Assembly (NCBI RefSeq): GCF_963966145.1
Contig: NC_091046.1
Location: forward strand, 22,196,001-22,260,000
Source: Tenebrio molitor
Taxonomy: Eukaryota; Arthropoda; Insecta; Coleoptera; Tenebrionidae
DNA: 64,000 bases
Reading direction: 5' to 3'
The translations under genes were made by a program, and so were the position numbers. Of the stretch, positions 1 to 10,539 are shown piece by piece (the stretch's first letter is position 1; every line of letters starts with the position of its first letter). The notes below the pieces were generated by a model. It saw nothing but the letters and a program-made list of their open reading frames with translations. It had not been told where the DNA came from and did no database searches.

Positions 1-368
1 CAGATGGCGCTGCTATTTTCATTTCTTTTGGATTTTATTTTCTAAACTAATTGAATTCAAAATGTATACATATAAAATAGGTAGCGTTTTTAAATTCATC
101 AACTTTTTGCGGTGAATTTCAACATTGGTGGACTGTCAATCATAAGTTTTTTTTGTGTTGAACATTTATGTTGTGCAAAAATGTGATGAATAGGGAAACG
201 GATTTGGTGGAAAACTGATGACTGTGCTGACTGGTGCTGATGTCATGACACCTGAAGTGTAAACATAACCTAAACATTTTTTCATTTTCGGCGACTATTA
301 TTATTATATGAATAAATATGTGCGACATTAGTCTTCTTGGGACCATAATATTGGTAAAACGGATAACA

Positions 369-512
369 ATGCCTTTGGAAGATTCATCAGATGATGATTT
401 ATCAACTTCCTCTGATGAAGAAATTATTTTAAACAGAAGAAAGACTCATGAAAAAATTAGAGGATACGTGAATAATGTTGCACTTTTCCAGTTTTTCCTC
501 ACTTTGCTTTGA
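369..512 (+). pseudogene. Possible Harbinger-like protein N-terminal fragment
   Basis: A short reading frame opens with an acidic, serine-rich stretch (LEDSSDDDLSTSSDEE) followed by a basic segment (NRRKTHEKIRGYV). That order resembles the first residues of HARBI1-like nucleases of PIF/Harbinger transposons in insects. The frame then runs into a hydrophobic tail and stops after 48 codons, with no nuclease domain downstream. I infer a broken N-terminal relic; the match is to general composition and a few residues only, so it could be chance. Confidence 0.25.
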
Positions 513-814
513 CATTGACAGTTTGACTTCGACAAACTATTTTGACATTTCCCCCACTATTCGTCCACCAAACAACCAACTCCCATTGTAGATGGGAAAG
601 GTGAATTTTGGTTGAGCCCAACATGAAATTTTTGGTGAATAAAGAAACGTGTTTTCTTAAGCTCAACATAAATCTAACAGTAATATAACAACGTTTTGGT
701 AGAAAACTGATTCCACCGATTGATCTATCGATGAATTTAAAAACGCTCTCATATTAAGTGGTAAAGATACCCAGTGGCGGCTCGTGACTCCTTGACGAGG
801 GAGGGCTCTGTCAC

Positions 815-1801
815 ATGTATATGTTACGGACAAAGACGATAATTCGGCCAATAACGTTATTGTCCGGTCAATGACGATAATGGCCAGTCAAGTTGGACAT
901 TAACCATAATGACCGGCCAGTAACGTTAATGTCCATGTAATTTGGGCAATGTTAATAATTCATTCATAACATAAAATAACACCAGCGCGCTGCATAAAAA
1001 AATTTGCAATTCGAAGTACCATGGATCACTCTCATGCCACAACAAAAATGAATAATTTTGAGTACTCTCAATATTATTTGAAAAATTTGTATTTTTCACT
1101 TTGTTCTAATTAGCTATTTATGCACCAAGGGCGTTACAACGATGATTATGCCCGGAGAACGATGAATCCAGCTCGAGGGCTTTAGCCCGAGAGATGGATA
1201 TCGTTCGATGGGCCTAATCATTCGGTGACGCCGTGGTGCATACCAGATTTTATTTTTCACTATACGTGTTCTTTAAAAAATTTCATTACGCCCGCTTATT
1301 CTTATTACACCCTGTTATTATTCCCCGGTTGTTATGAATATGTTTACGTATTTCGTATCCTAGGAGTTATCATGCAATTATAGTAAAGTGAAAAATAAAA
1401 AAAAAAATTAGTTTTTTTTATTTACTTACGTTACCAAGTAAAATTTGATAAGTGTGAATAATATTTTTTCACATAGTACCTACTTCAACACATTTGATAA
1501 ATAAAAATACTAAAAGAAAACAATATATGTATTGTCTAGTTTCAATAATAATCATGTAACCTACGAGTATATCAGCATTACCCAGCCGTTTTTGACCATT
1601 ATCATTAATGACCGGGCGATGCTGTTAGCGTTAGAAATAGAATAAAAATGACATTTTTAATAACATTGCCCACTCACCACGGGCCATAACGTTAATGTCC
1701 GGTCATTATCAATAATCGCCAGGAAAAATGGACATTCACGTCATTGTCCGGCCATTATCGTCAATGTCCATTTATCGTCTTTGTCCGTAACATATACATA
1801 T
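815..1801. mobile_element. MITE with long TIRs built from GGACATTAACGTTA-type subrepeats
   Basis: The left end (815-960) and the reverse complement of the right end (1590-1801) share TGTATATGTTACGGACAAAG and continue as arms made of repeated variants of GGACATTAACGTTAATG and GACCGG. The core is AT-rich and carries the nested hairpin at 1122-1242. No coding sequence is seen. The repeated motif could be a transposase-binding array, but that is inference. Right next to it lies the TIR element at 1803-2702. Confidence 0.7.
1122..1242. repeat. Nested hairpin H1
   Basis: Successive stems pair TGCACCA with TGGTGCA, TGATTA with TAATCA, GCCC with GGGC, GAACGAT with ATCGTTC and ATCCA with TGGAT, closing on CTCGAGGGCTTTAGCCCGAG. 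It sits at the centre of the 815-1801 element, and both flanks carry a TTTTTCACT tract. Confidence 0.7.
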
Positions 1802-1802
1802 A

Positions 1803-2702
1803 CAGTGAGCGGCAAAAGTATGGAATAAATTCCTTAAAAATTAAACAAAATTTTTTTCAAAAAAATCTTTGAACTGGTCAATTTTAGTTTATAAAAATAC
1901 ATGTTTTAGTACCAAAGAAAATTCCTAGCAGTCATTTGTTTTCGAGTGATGACGTCATCGATACTTTTTTTAAATAAAAACCCCCTATTTTTTTTCTTGA
2001 TTCTGATTGCCCTTTTAATTGTCTAAATGACGGTATAAAATTTTGTTATCTTACATAAGGAATTTTTTGAGAAAAAAAATAATTAATTTAAAAAATAAAT
2101 TTTATAACGAACAAAAACAAGTCAAAAAATCAAGTAGGTAAATCAAATAGTCAAATGTTACTGTCAATTTCATTCGTATGTGTTATTTGTGTTACAAAAC
2201 GTTTTCGAAAATGACTCATTTAACAGAATCACAACGTATAGAAATTTTAATTTTGATTAGGTGCTGGGATAAAACTAAAACAGGGGGAATTTCTTCATAA
2301 ATTTGCTTATTGTCAACAAGCGGAGGGATGGCAATTCAAACATTTAATTCCATAATTTTAAGTACTTACCAACACAGTTTTTGACTTGTTTTTGTTCGTT
2401 ATAAAATTTATTTTGTCCAATTTTTTTTTTTTCTCAAAAATTTCCTTATGTAAGATAACAAAATTTTTACACTGTCATGTAGACAATTAAAAGGGCTATC
2501 AGAATCAAGAAAAAAAATAGGGGGTTGCCATTTGAAAAAAGTATCGATGACGTCATCACTCGAAAACAAATGACTGCGTGGAATTTTCTTTGGTACTAAA
2601 ACATGTATTTTTATAAACTAAAATTGACCTGTCCAAAGATTTTTTTGAAAAAAATTTTGTTTAATTTTTAAGGAATTTATTCCATACTTTTGCCGCTCAC
2701 TG
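1803..2702. mobile_element. Non-autonomous Tc1/mariner-like element, ~330-bp TIRs
   Basis: A TA target duplication (1801-1802, 2703-2704) flanks termini CAGTGAGCGGCAAAAGTATG and its complement. The arms (about 1803-2134 and 2368-2702) stay closely similar over roughly 330 bp, including GATGACGTCATCGATAC. The 230-bp centre keeps the start of a transposase frame (2211-2300). CAGTG...GGCAAAAGT termini are typical of Tc1/mariner. A partial relative lies at 45100-45376. Confidence 0.8.
2211..2300 (+). pseudogene. Transposase N-terminal remnant (Tc1/mariner-like)
   Basis: Thirty codons starting MTHLTESQRIEILILIRCWD sit exactly between the two long arms of the surrounding element. The phrase LTESQRIEIL followed by a small basic segment is the usual opening of the helix-turn-helix region of several insect Tc1/mariner-like transposases. 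The frame stops before the second helix and no catalytic region follows, so this is an internally deleted copy that would need transposase supplied in trans. Confidence 0.5.
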
Positions 2703-2870
2703 TATATATATTTAGCTCTGCGAGCCAAGTAGGCTCATGGTTTGGTTGCATTTTCTTCTCCACTCTGCTCTATTTCCTGTTTGTCCTCTCCAGTCCACCA
2801 TTCCCACTTCCTTCAGGTCTCCTTCCACCATTCGTATCCACTGTGATCTCGGTCTGTCTCTTTTTCTAAA

Positions 2871-3046
2871 ATCAAGTTGCTTTGTGAGACCTGTCAGCTA
2901 GAGCTAATCGTCACTAAAAATGAATACCTTTGAAGAAATGACCGACATGCTACATGTCAGATCTAAACTCCATTTGAGGTACGGAAATAGCGTGTCCTTA
3001 TCAAATTCTTTGCGTAACAGATGCTCTAGCTGACAGCAACTTGATT
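2871..3046. repeat. Short foldback element
   Basis: AATCAAGTTGCT plus CTGTCAGCTAGAGC on the left is mirrored by GCTCTAGCTGACAGCAACTT on the right, with about 115 bp between them. The left arm carries a small insertion (TTGTGAGAC). Just upstream, 2712-2870 is pyrimidine-rich sequence of unknown origin, perhaps LINE-derived. Confidence 0.5.
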
Positions 3047-3239
3047 TAATTCGCTTTTTCATTAAAATGTCTCAATTATTTTCTTCAAAACTTTTCAAAA
3101 AACAAATAATATTTTTAGGCAGCAATGTTTAGAAAAATAGTGACTTCAAAAATAAGTAATGAAAAACATATGTCACCATTTAAAATAAGAAAGTTAAATA
3201 TCACCCCACTTAAACTGCTACTTTAAAAAATAAATATTA

Positions 3240-3350
3240 TATGGCAGTTCATAGTCCCTTAAACGCCTTTTCATTTGATATACCGCTTATTGAAATCGGA
3301 CAAGAAATAAAGTTGCTAGAGCATTTTAAAAAAAGTTTGGATCACCCTGT
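3240..3350. repeat. Right end of a CAGGCTG/CAGGGTG-type element
   Basis: The sequence ends in CACCCTGTA and its last 80 bp (ATTGAAATCGGACAAGAAAT onward) resembles the right arm of the element at 53093-54249. It abuts the next element (3357) with only TTA between. The rest of the parent element is not visible. The 87-codon frame here is unlikely to be a gene. Confidence 0.35.
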
Positions 3351-3356
3351 ATTATA

Positions 3357-3731
3357 CAGGGTGTGTCAAAAGTCGCGGATACGTTCTTGGAACTTGGAAG
3401 TATTCACTTTCGAGTATCCACTACGGTTGTTAGTTTTATTTTATCTAAATTCGTTGAGACACAGTGAGCTTTCAAATGTTAGAATAAGAACCTATCATAA
3501 CTGAAGTTATCTGTGTTATAAACAAAATAGGTGTTCGAAACGAATCAAAAATAAGTTAAGAACAGCTCCTAGTGGTTATAGCGATAAGTATGTTAAAATT
3601 AGTCTTCTTCTTTGATGTTAAAGTTTGAGGAAAAATGTCCGAAAACCATTTGGAAACATGCTTATATCACTGGGTAGGCATCACTGAACCCGTGTTTAAA
3701 AGGCTGTCCGCGACTTACGACACACACCCTG
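3357..3731. mobile_element. CAGGGTG MITE, 375 bp
   Basis: TA (3355-3356, 3732-3733) flanks CAGGGTGTGTCAAAAGTCGC and the imperfect complement GCGACTTACGACACACACCC. TIRs are about 27 bp and there is no coding content. The CAGGGTG terminus recurs on elements with unrelated interiors at 24529, 32755 and 61597. Confidence 0.75.
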
Positions 3732-3733
3732 TA

Positions 3734-4559
3734 TAATGTTAATGACGCTGACGTAATAATGTGCGGACTAAATTAGACAACAATTTATTCATTATTTTTA
3801 TACGTACATATTTTCAAAAAAACCTAATATTTAATTCCAAAAATTAGTTTTCATAAAAAAAAGCAAAAATTAATTAGCTCTGTACGGTCATAGTTTATAT
3901 TAGAATTTCTGAAGAAATTCGAATAATACCGGGACAGGCTATTATCTGTAAAGTCATAAAATTTCCTGGTTGAAAACTGATCGGCGGTCCAAACTAACCC
4001 CCGGATTTGTCCCGTTCCTAAACAGGTAGGTAGTTTTGAAATCGGAGAAAAGACGTGCCTCTACTGCCTCTGGTGGCAAAAGCGATGAACTAAAACCGTT
4101 TTTATTCGCAAATTTATAAATGAATAACTTCCACAACTTCTGTTTTTTTTAATTATTATTTAATGTAGTAGGTAAAGGTAGATATATTGTATAGAATTAC
4201 AAAATATTCTAACGAAATGTTCGCCTGGAAGACGAAAAATTTAACTTTTACATTAAGCTCAATATAAAAAAAAACAAATGTTTCATCCACAATTTCACAA
4301 CGCAGCGGACTCAGTAAACTTATTTAGATTCATTCTACAAAATCTGGAAGCATAATATTGAAATTTAGGTAATAAAAAATCGAATTAAAGCGGCGCACTT
4401 TAGGTTTTTATCATATCATCAGACAATCTTTTTCTCTTATAAAAAAAAGTATAACGCCGCGGTCTGGAGAATTAAAAAACCTTTAATTTGATGTATGATA
4501 CTTGACGAATGATTGCGTATTAACTGAGTTCTTTGCAATTAATGAAATACACTCTAGTC
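3734..4559. other. Intergenic stretch, nothing recognised
   Basis: AT-rich sequence with no supportable gene, no clear TIR pair and only short chance reading frames. Confidence 0.5.
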
Positions 4560-5091
4560 AACGCTGTTGCCTAGTGGTTGGCCAAGCAATGGTAAAGCGC
4601 GCTAAACGGATTCTAACTATTTTTCCACAGTTTCATGTTTGAAGCTATGGTGACTATATTTTTTGTTAAACATTAACGTATCTCACGGGGCTACTGTCTC
4701 AGTTTTTTGAAAAATCGCTTCATTCTTTTAAAAAAAATTAATAACGTTTTTCAGTAATTTTAATTATTTTTGCTCAATTTTTTATTTAGAGACTATTTAA
4801 AAAGTGCATTGGATTCAGAAGAACGTATCTCATGGGGATACTGTCTCAGTTTTTGGAAAAACAAATTAGATTGGAAGCAAAAAAATAAACAAAAGCCTCA
4901 ACAAAACGCGTAAAATTCGGTTATTAGGCAGTCCACTATACTTCTCAACTACCTGCAGCCCCTGGAGGTCGTAAACTCGGGTTGACATAATCACTACTTA
5001 ACGCCCGCAATGCAACTTTTGTTGGGAAGATACTTGCACTGAGCTCACGGGAACACCCTCGGGGCAGGCCCGGCGTGCCGCGATGGGTCTA

Positions 5092-5962
5092 GGCCAACTC
5101 GACACCAAACCTTAGAAGCAATAAACATTGACCGGCCAACTCGACACCAAAAAAAGCAGGTAGTTTTCAAAGACACCCCAAGAGATAGGCCAACTCGACA
5201 CTAAGCGCCCACTCACTACCTATCTATATGATGCCCCCAGTACAGGGTATTTCCTGAAGGGCAGACGTCTTTTCCGCATCAACCATTGCTTATAACACCC
5301 CCATAACCGCAGGTACAATTTTGGTGTACTGCTAGGAGTTCGAGAAATTGCACTTAAGTTCTTAAGGGGTGCGTTATAGACACTTCATAATTTTTGTTTG
5401 CTACGCACTATTTTATTTTAAATCGTTCTACCTTACGCACCTAAATATGTATTAGTATTTTTGTAAAAACTCTTCTTGAGTATCAGTGTTTTATATACAT
5501 AAAAATTCAGAGTATTAGAACGCAAATAATTGCAAAAACCAAAAAAGTAAAAGAAGCGGAGAAATTTGTATCTCAGAAAATATTTGAATATGATAATTGT
5601 CAAATATCAGAATATGATTATGTAAAATCTATTTCATATAGATAAATAGATATAAGATTAATAATTAATTAGTAGTCTTGTAGTTAATATTTAATTGTAA
5701 ATGTCCTATAAAAATAACATTATAATTGTATATTATAAAAAAAAGTATTTCCTCATCTCATTTTATAATCCCTGATATATTCCCGCAAGAACTCTAGCCA
5801 CTGGTTGCGATATTAAAGAGACCGTCCCAGGTAGACAGTGCCGAGTTGGCTTGACCGCGGTGCCGAGTTGGCCGGTTATCCATGGGCTACCGGTGCCGAG
5901 ATGGCCTGTTGTACTTTATTGCAAATTTTACCTAGGTATAATAAAGTGCCGAGTTGGCGTCC
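5092..5962. mobile_element. Insertion private to copy A with 20-bp subterminal repeats
   Basis: The left end carries three direct copies of GGCCAACTCGACACC (near 5091, 5134, 5185) and the right end four inverted copies of GTGCCGAGTTGGC (near 5838, 5861, 5891, 5946). GCCGCGATGG lies at both borders, consistent with a target duplication of about 9-10 bp; copy B has it once, near 28171. A duplication of that size fits a MULE or hAT origin. The ~600-bp core is AT-rich without coding sequence. Confidence 0.6.
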
Positions 5963-6364
5963 GCCCGCCGCGATGGTCAACTTATGAATCCCATTTTAAA
6001 AATATACCTGAAAGGAGATGGCCGGATTGCCGCGGTGCGGTATCATAACCTTTTTATCTTTTTAACAAAGTAAACCAATCACAAATTCTAATAATAGCGA
6101 GTAATTAAAATACCTAATACCTACATATAACCCTTTTTTTGATCGAGCACCAATTATACAGGTGTCCCAAAAAAAAAGACGAGTCCATAGCTCCCTTATT
6201 TATCGGACGATTTTAATTATCTATACACCAAATTAATTTGTTGTGAGTAGGTTACAAAATGGCCTACTAAATTCACGTAAAGCCCTAACGACTTCAAGGT
6301 TAAACTGTCAAATATTTTTTGTCTTTCTCACTTTTCAATATCAGATTTGATGTATAAAAATAAA

Positions 6365-6472
6365 ACAGCCTGTTAGGTGTTGCTTAGTGACACTTTCCGG
6401 CTCTGATATTGTTATTATTATAATTTACTTACCGGACTCAAATTGATGATGCAATTGAACATCTACCGGATA
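6365..6472 (-). repeat. Diverged copy of the 98-bp CCGGTAG hairpin MITE
   Basis: Reverse-strand relative of the elements at 41312-41409 and 63107-63204: it shares CACTTTCCGGCTCTGAT, ACCGGACTCAAATTGATGAT and CATCTACCGGA. Upstream, 6158-6240 matches the ends of the element at 54362-55032 (AGTCCATAGCTCC, GATTTTAATTATCT). Confidence 0.5.
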
Positions 6473-7386
6473 GTATGAAATAAAAATTTAAACTATGTAC
6501 CGGGTGTCCCATCACTTATGACAAGCACGAAAATGACTTTAAAACTAAATTATATTTATATGAAAGTATTATAGATGCATAAATACTGTTCACCGCCACA
6601 AAAATTGGGTATTACTTTTTTGTTAAAATTAATTACCTAGGTACAGCAGTCAAAAAACTATCACTTTAAAAATTAAATTTTGTTCGATGCAGTTCAAATC
6701 TGGTACACGTTATGAAACCATAATACATAGAGAAATAAAATCCGTGATTAGAATTTAATGAAAATGTTTTGATGTAAAGATATTTGGTTTATTTAATTTG
6801 GGGCGTTTTACTTTATGAAAATGGATTGAAAAAAATTAAATTAAGAAACCTAAGTTCTAATAGGTATATCATCTAATTATTATTAACCTAAAAACTAAAT
6901 GATCTCAGAATGTGACACTCAAACTTTTCTGTTCCCATCCATTCCAATATCGAACCCGGTATCGGTCGTTTGGGCCAAACTACCTGCGTCTAGTAACGTC
7001 GAGTAAACGGCCAAGCTGTAGGTAATTAGTTGTTCTCAGTAACGATTGAATATAGAATATTAAAACCCCTACTAATTTATACAGAAACTATAATTTTTTC
7101 CAATAAATGTCTAAATGATTCTGACAGAGTTCTAAGTATAGTATTTTTCTGCAATTGGAGAAAAGTTGTAAGTATTATCCGATAACAGGTTTTTTTTTAA
7201 TGGAAATGATTTGTACATACAGGTAATGAAAACGGGCGCTATTGTAATCCTACCTTTCTTACGCTAAATAATCCCTAGGATTACGAAAATAAGATTCAAT
7301 CTCTGAACTCTGAAGTTATGGTCCAATTTTTACCCTTTTGGGATGACGTCACGATTTCCTTTCTCGCTTTCTCTTTATTGAAACGA

Positions 7387-8198
7387 ATTAGTGCCGTTTC
7401 GTGCGTTCCCATTCCGTGGGTTACTGAAAATATTTCCGATTCGGGCGTCGTCCCAAGTCTTTACCTGCGGCGAGTGCCGTTTCGTGCGTTGGTCCGCTGA
7501 CAATGCGGGATACGGTCATGTACGGAATACCCACCCAATATTTTTAATCATTATATTGGGTGTTTTTTTTTAAATTTCACCTTGTAGTAGGCCTTGAACA
7601 GTCGATTGTGAACGCACCACTCGTGTAAAACGTAAGATTCAAACAGCTGATCCGTGATTCGTAACCAGTAGGTACAGTGTGTTCACAATTGGCACTTCAA
7701 CGCCTACTATGGGGTGAAAAAAAAAAACGCCGGATACATATACCTACCGACATACTCGTATTTATTCCTCGTATTTACTATGTTTCGCTGTCAAATAATG
7801 TTATCCAAAACTCTTCAAGTTGGGATTGATTTCGTTCACTTGACTATAGATTTAGCATAGAATAAGGTACACTTAGCATTGTAAAGGCTTTATGACAAAT
7901 TTCTACTTATTTTATACCTACCTATCTGAGTGCATTTTAGTCCAAAATAAATGTGTTTTTCACTTTACACATTAGACGTGAAGAGATTTTATAATAACTT
8001 TTTCCTCAGCCAGTAGCTCTTCAGGTGCAGATATAAATTGGACCCCTTTAGTAGCATTGCGGAGAAAGCCCTATAAAGGGCGACGCACGAACTGGCACTA
8101 CCCAATTTCTTGGCGCCCGAAACGGCACTAAAACAGGTAGGCACCCAAAAACGCACGAAACGGGAACGCACGAAATGGGAAAAGACGATTGAACCAAC
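7387..8198. mobile_element. Insertion private to copy A, CGTTTCGTGCGTT repeats
   Basis: Copy B reads straight through this site (ATTGAAATGACAGAAACAAAC region near 30437), while copy A is split by about 810 bp. Both ends carry GTGCCGTTTCGTGCGTT-type motifs: direct on the left (7391, 7469), inverted on the right (near 8115, 8151, 8167). TTGAAACGA and TTGAACCAA at the borders suggest a decayed 8-9 bp target duplication. The centre holds another MITE (7556-7735). Confidence 0.5.
7556..7735. mobile_element. GGGTGTTTTTT MITE nested in the 7387-8198 insertion
   Basis: GGGTGTTTTTTTTTAAATTT and a complementary right end (GGGGTGAAAAAAAAAAACG) flank about 130 bp. The same family at 44104-44641 shares TCACTCGTGTAAAA-like and AAACAGCTG..CCGTGAT sequence, but is longer because it contains further insertions. 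Boundaries are approximate. Confidence 0.5.
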
Positions 8199-8496
8199 AG
8201 GAACAAACAAAAAAATGCGATGCGTTTATTTATTATTGATTACTTGTGGTTATTTTATGCTCTTGTCAATTTGACATTTTTTTATTTTTCATTTATTAGT
8301 TATGTTATTAGCTACATTGATTACAATCGTAAACTTTCGAAGCAATTGTCAACAAAATTGAAATTTAATAGTTATTTTTGATAAATCCAAATTTATTTCT
8401 GATCCTAGAGTCCAATTATTACCCATTTGCGATGACGTCATTATTTAGTAACTTCACGTATGTTTGAGCTAGGATCAGAATAGTTATTTACATTAG

Positions 8497-8614
8497 AGTA
8501 CGGGATGTGAATTTTCCGGCACGACAACTGGTTTCGGGCACGATGGCGCAGCCGAGTGCCTGATTAGTTGGAGGGCCGGAAAATACGTCCCGTACGACAT
8601 TTGTATTACACTTT
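8497..8614. repeat. Nested hairpin H2
   Basis: Outer stem AGTACGGGATG...ATTTTCCGGC pairs with GCCGGAAAATACGTCCCGTAC. The inner stem is GGCAC/GTGCC around GATGGCGCAGCCGA. It lies directly downstream of copy A. Confidence 0.75.
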
Positions 8615-8855
8615 TCGGCTGACCAAAATATTAAATCTTTTAAAAATCAAGACTAATTTTATTGTAGAATTTGACATCGTCAATAAAGAATCGAATGCTG
8701 TGGAATCAATTCCTTGACGACCGTGACCGCTCATTTGTTTTTTTCCTAACAAATTATTTGCCGGCTAAATTTTCACGGTGGTGCTTCAAAATTTGATTTT
8801 GGTGTATTAATCGAGTGAAAAAAATGTCTAGTATATAATATAGAGTGAGTTAAAT

Positions 8856-9260
8856 GTGACACCAGAGGCAGTACAACTAGTGGCAGGACTAAATTCTGAA
8901 TTATTACCACAAAAAACGAAACGTTACATAGGACAATTTTTTTTCACGAAAGTATGTAATAACTATTCTTTAATTCACAAATTTTTAATAAACCGTATTT
9001 TATTACAGGCAGTTTTATTAATAGGTGTTTGTGGTGTCTGTCTCCGAAAGGAGTTATATACTCCGGAAAATGGAAAATGTCAAGACAAGATATTATATTG
9101 ATAACTGACACAAAAACCAATATTTGTAGATCGTTTGCCATTACCAATCCAAACTGGGTTGAAACTGTGAAGGAATATATGGAATTCAGGTTAAATTGGT
9201 ATTAATACAATTAAAACAATTTCAAATAAAATTGACAAATATTTGAACCTTGATTGCCCT
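8856..9260 (+). pseudogene. Tyrosine-recombinase-like (Crypton/XerD-type) pseudogene
   Basis: Three pieces in two frames line up with the order seen in eukaryotic tyrosine-recombinase-like transposon proteins. First is an N-terminal SELLPQKTKRYIGQF, like the LPxKSKxxYExxYxxF opening of the SAM-like DNA-binding domain. Next is VLLIGVCGVCLRKELY, like the GxCRxxEL start of the catalytic domain (the usual arginine is V-C-L-R-K). Last is ITDTKTNICRSFAIT followed by a WVETVKEYMEFR stretch, like the substrate strand of the fold. The catalytic H-x-x-R and tyrosine are not found and the intermediate region is deleted. I infer a dead copy; the fragment at 18929-19513 is from the same broad group. 9260-9640 holds no recognisable domain. 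Confidence 0.45.
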
Positions 9261-9642
9261 ATGGACACAAGATTGAAGTTCCTAAAATGATTCGTGATGA
9301 CTCATGGCCTTCCTTCAACATCAAAAACAAAATGTACTGTGCTGCAGCTACAGCTCAAACAATGCTGAGTTGTGTCACAAACTTCGATACAGTGCTTTAA
9401 TCTACTTGAATTTTTAGCAGTTGCTTCCAATGTAACCATCCAACATTGAGAATTCCATCATCAGTACCGTAAGAGAAGCACCACAATATATTGACATTCA
9501 CCCAGAAGTAATAAAGCTGACAGTTACCAAATTGTTTCTGCATTGTTCTCTAAAGTGGAGAATTGTAACAATAATGTTTACAACTGTAATTTTACAAAAT
9601 AAATTATGTTAATAATGTTGCAAAGTATTAAAATGTCTTGTA

Positions 9643-10001
9643 GAGGTTGTTTTTGTAAGAGGTACACACCATATAGTTGCGCAGTAAACCAAGGTTGGTT
9701 TGCTCGTGCCCCACTCTGCTAAATCAATCAGCTGTTCGTACATTCAGTGGCGTCCTGTTTTTCAGCTGTGGCAGCCAAGTTTAATTTGTGTTGTAATAAA
9801 TGATAAAAACTGTATTTCTTAATAGAAACCTGCACTCTAGAACATTGTTCTCTGTAAGACAATTGGAATAGAACGAGGTTCTAATTAATAAAAAATATAA
9901 AACAAATTTAAATAATTTGGTTACGCCACTGCTCATAACTATAACGTCAGCTTCGCGCAGGTTGTTAGCTCCGCCTATATACCTCTTACAAAAACAACCT
10001 C
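9643..10001. mobile_element. MITE, 359 bp, GAGGTTGTTTTTGTAAGAGG ends
   Basis: TA (9641-9642, 10002-10003) flanks GAGGTTGTTTTTGTAAGAGG and its perfect complement. There is no coding content. TA duplication and size fit a Tc1/mariner-type MITE. Confidence 0.8.
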
Positions 10002-10003
10002 TA

Positions 10004-10538
10004 CTTAACCACTACTTCTACTTCACTATTTTGGGGTTAGAATGTTTTGTTTACTTTTATTTTCCAGTTGCACTTCAGCACTAACAGCTAGTACTGGATA
10101 AAGTAGGTACACAAAACCATATATCAACTTCTGTGGTTTAGTTTTATTGTGCAATTTTGCAGATATTTATGAAATACCTGACAATTGTCAAACTTTTTGA
10201 CATATACAGCTGCCAACCCAACAGGTTGTATTTTCCCTGTTACGATTATGATTATTATTTATTGGTCGATATAAATTAAACAAACACATTTATCGGAAAA
10301 ATTATACAGGGAAATGTGTTTTTTTACACCAAATTAAAGTAACGTATGGACACTTTAATTTTAAATTAACTGTGAAAAGAATAAATCAACGGTGTCCGCA
10401 CATTTTTCCCGTACTCCACTAGATTTTTCCCACATTCCACTAGAAATTTTTGACATTGTACGGGAAATCGCACCTCCCTTGACCTAAAGTGTAAGGTAAT
10501 GCTATATTTCCCAGATTGGGAGGCCGAAAACTAATTTG
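10004..10538. other. Intergenic stretch
   Basis: No gene seen. 10400-10450 contains a short degenerate direct repeat of CCCGTACTCCACTAGATTTT type. Confidence 0.45.
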
Positions 10539-10539
10539 A

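Larger units (their letters stand above)
4560..8490 (+). repeat. Long duplicated repeat, copy A
   Basis: Matching blocks occur in the same order and orientation in copy B (24965-30720). Examples: CCTAGTGGTTGGCCAAGCA near 4570 and 24974, AACGTATCTCA near 4675 and 25080, GGATTGCCGCGGTGCGGTAT near 6022 and 28452, CTAAACGGCCAAGCTG-type sequence near 7003 and 29680, and GCTAGGATCAGAA near 8469 and 30705. Between the blocks each copy carries private insertions. No surviving gene is seen; the unit may be an old transposon or a segmental duplication. Confidence 0.7.

Noticed and set aside
2712..2870. Pyrimidine-rich stretch resembling LINE 3' sequence
   Set aside because: Recognised only by composition; no protein motif or second copy.
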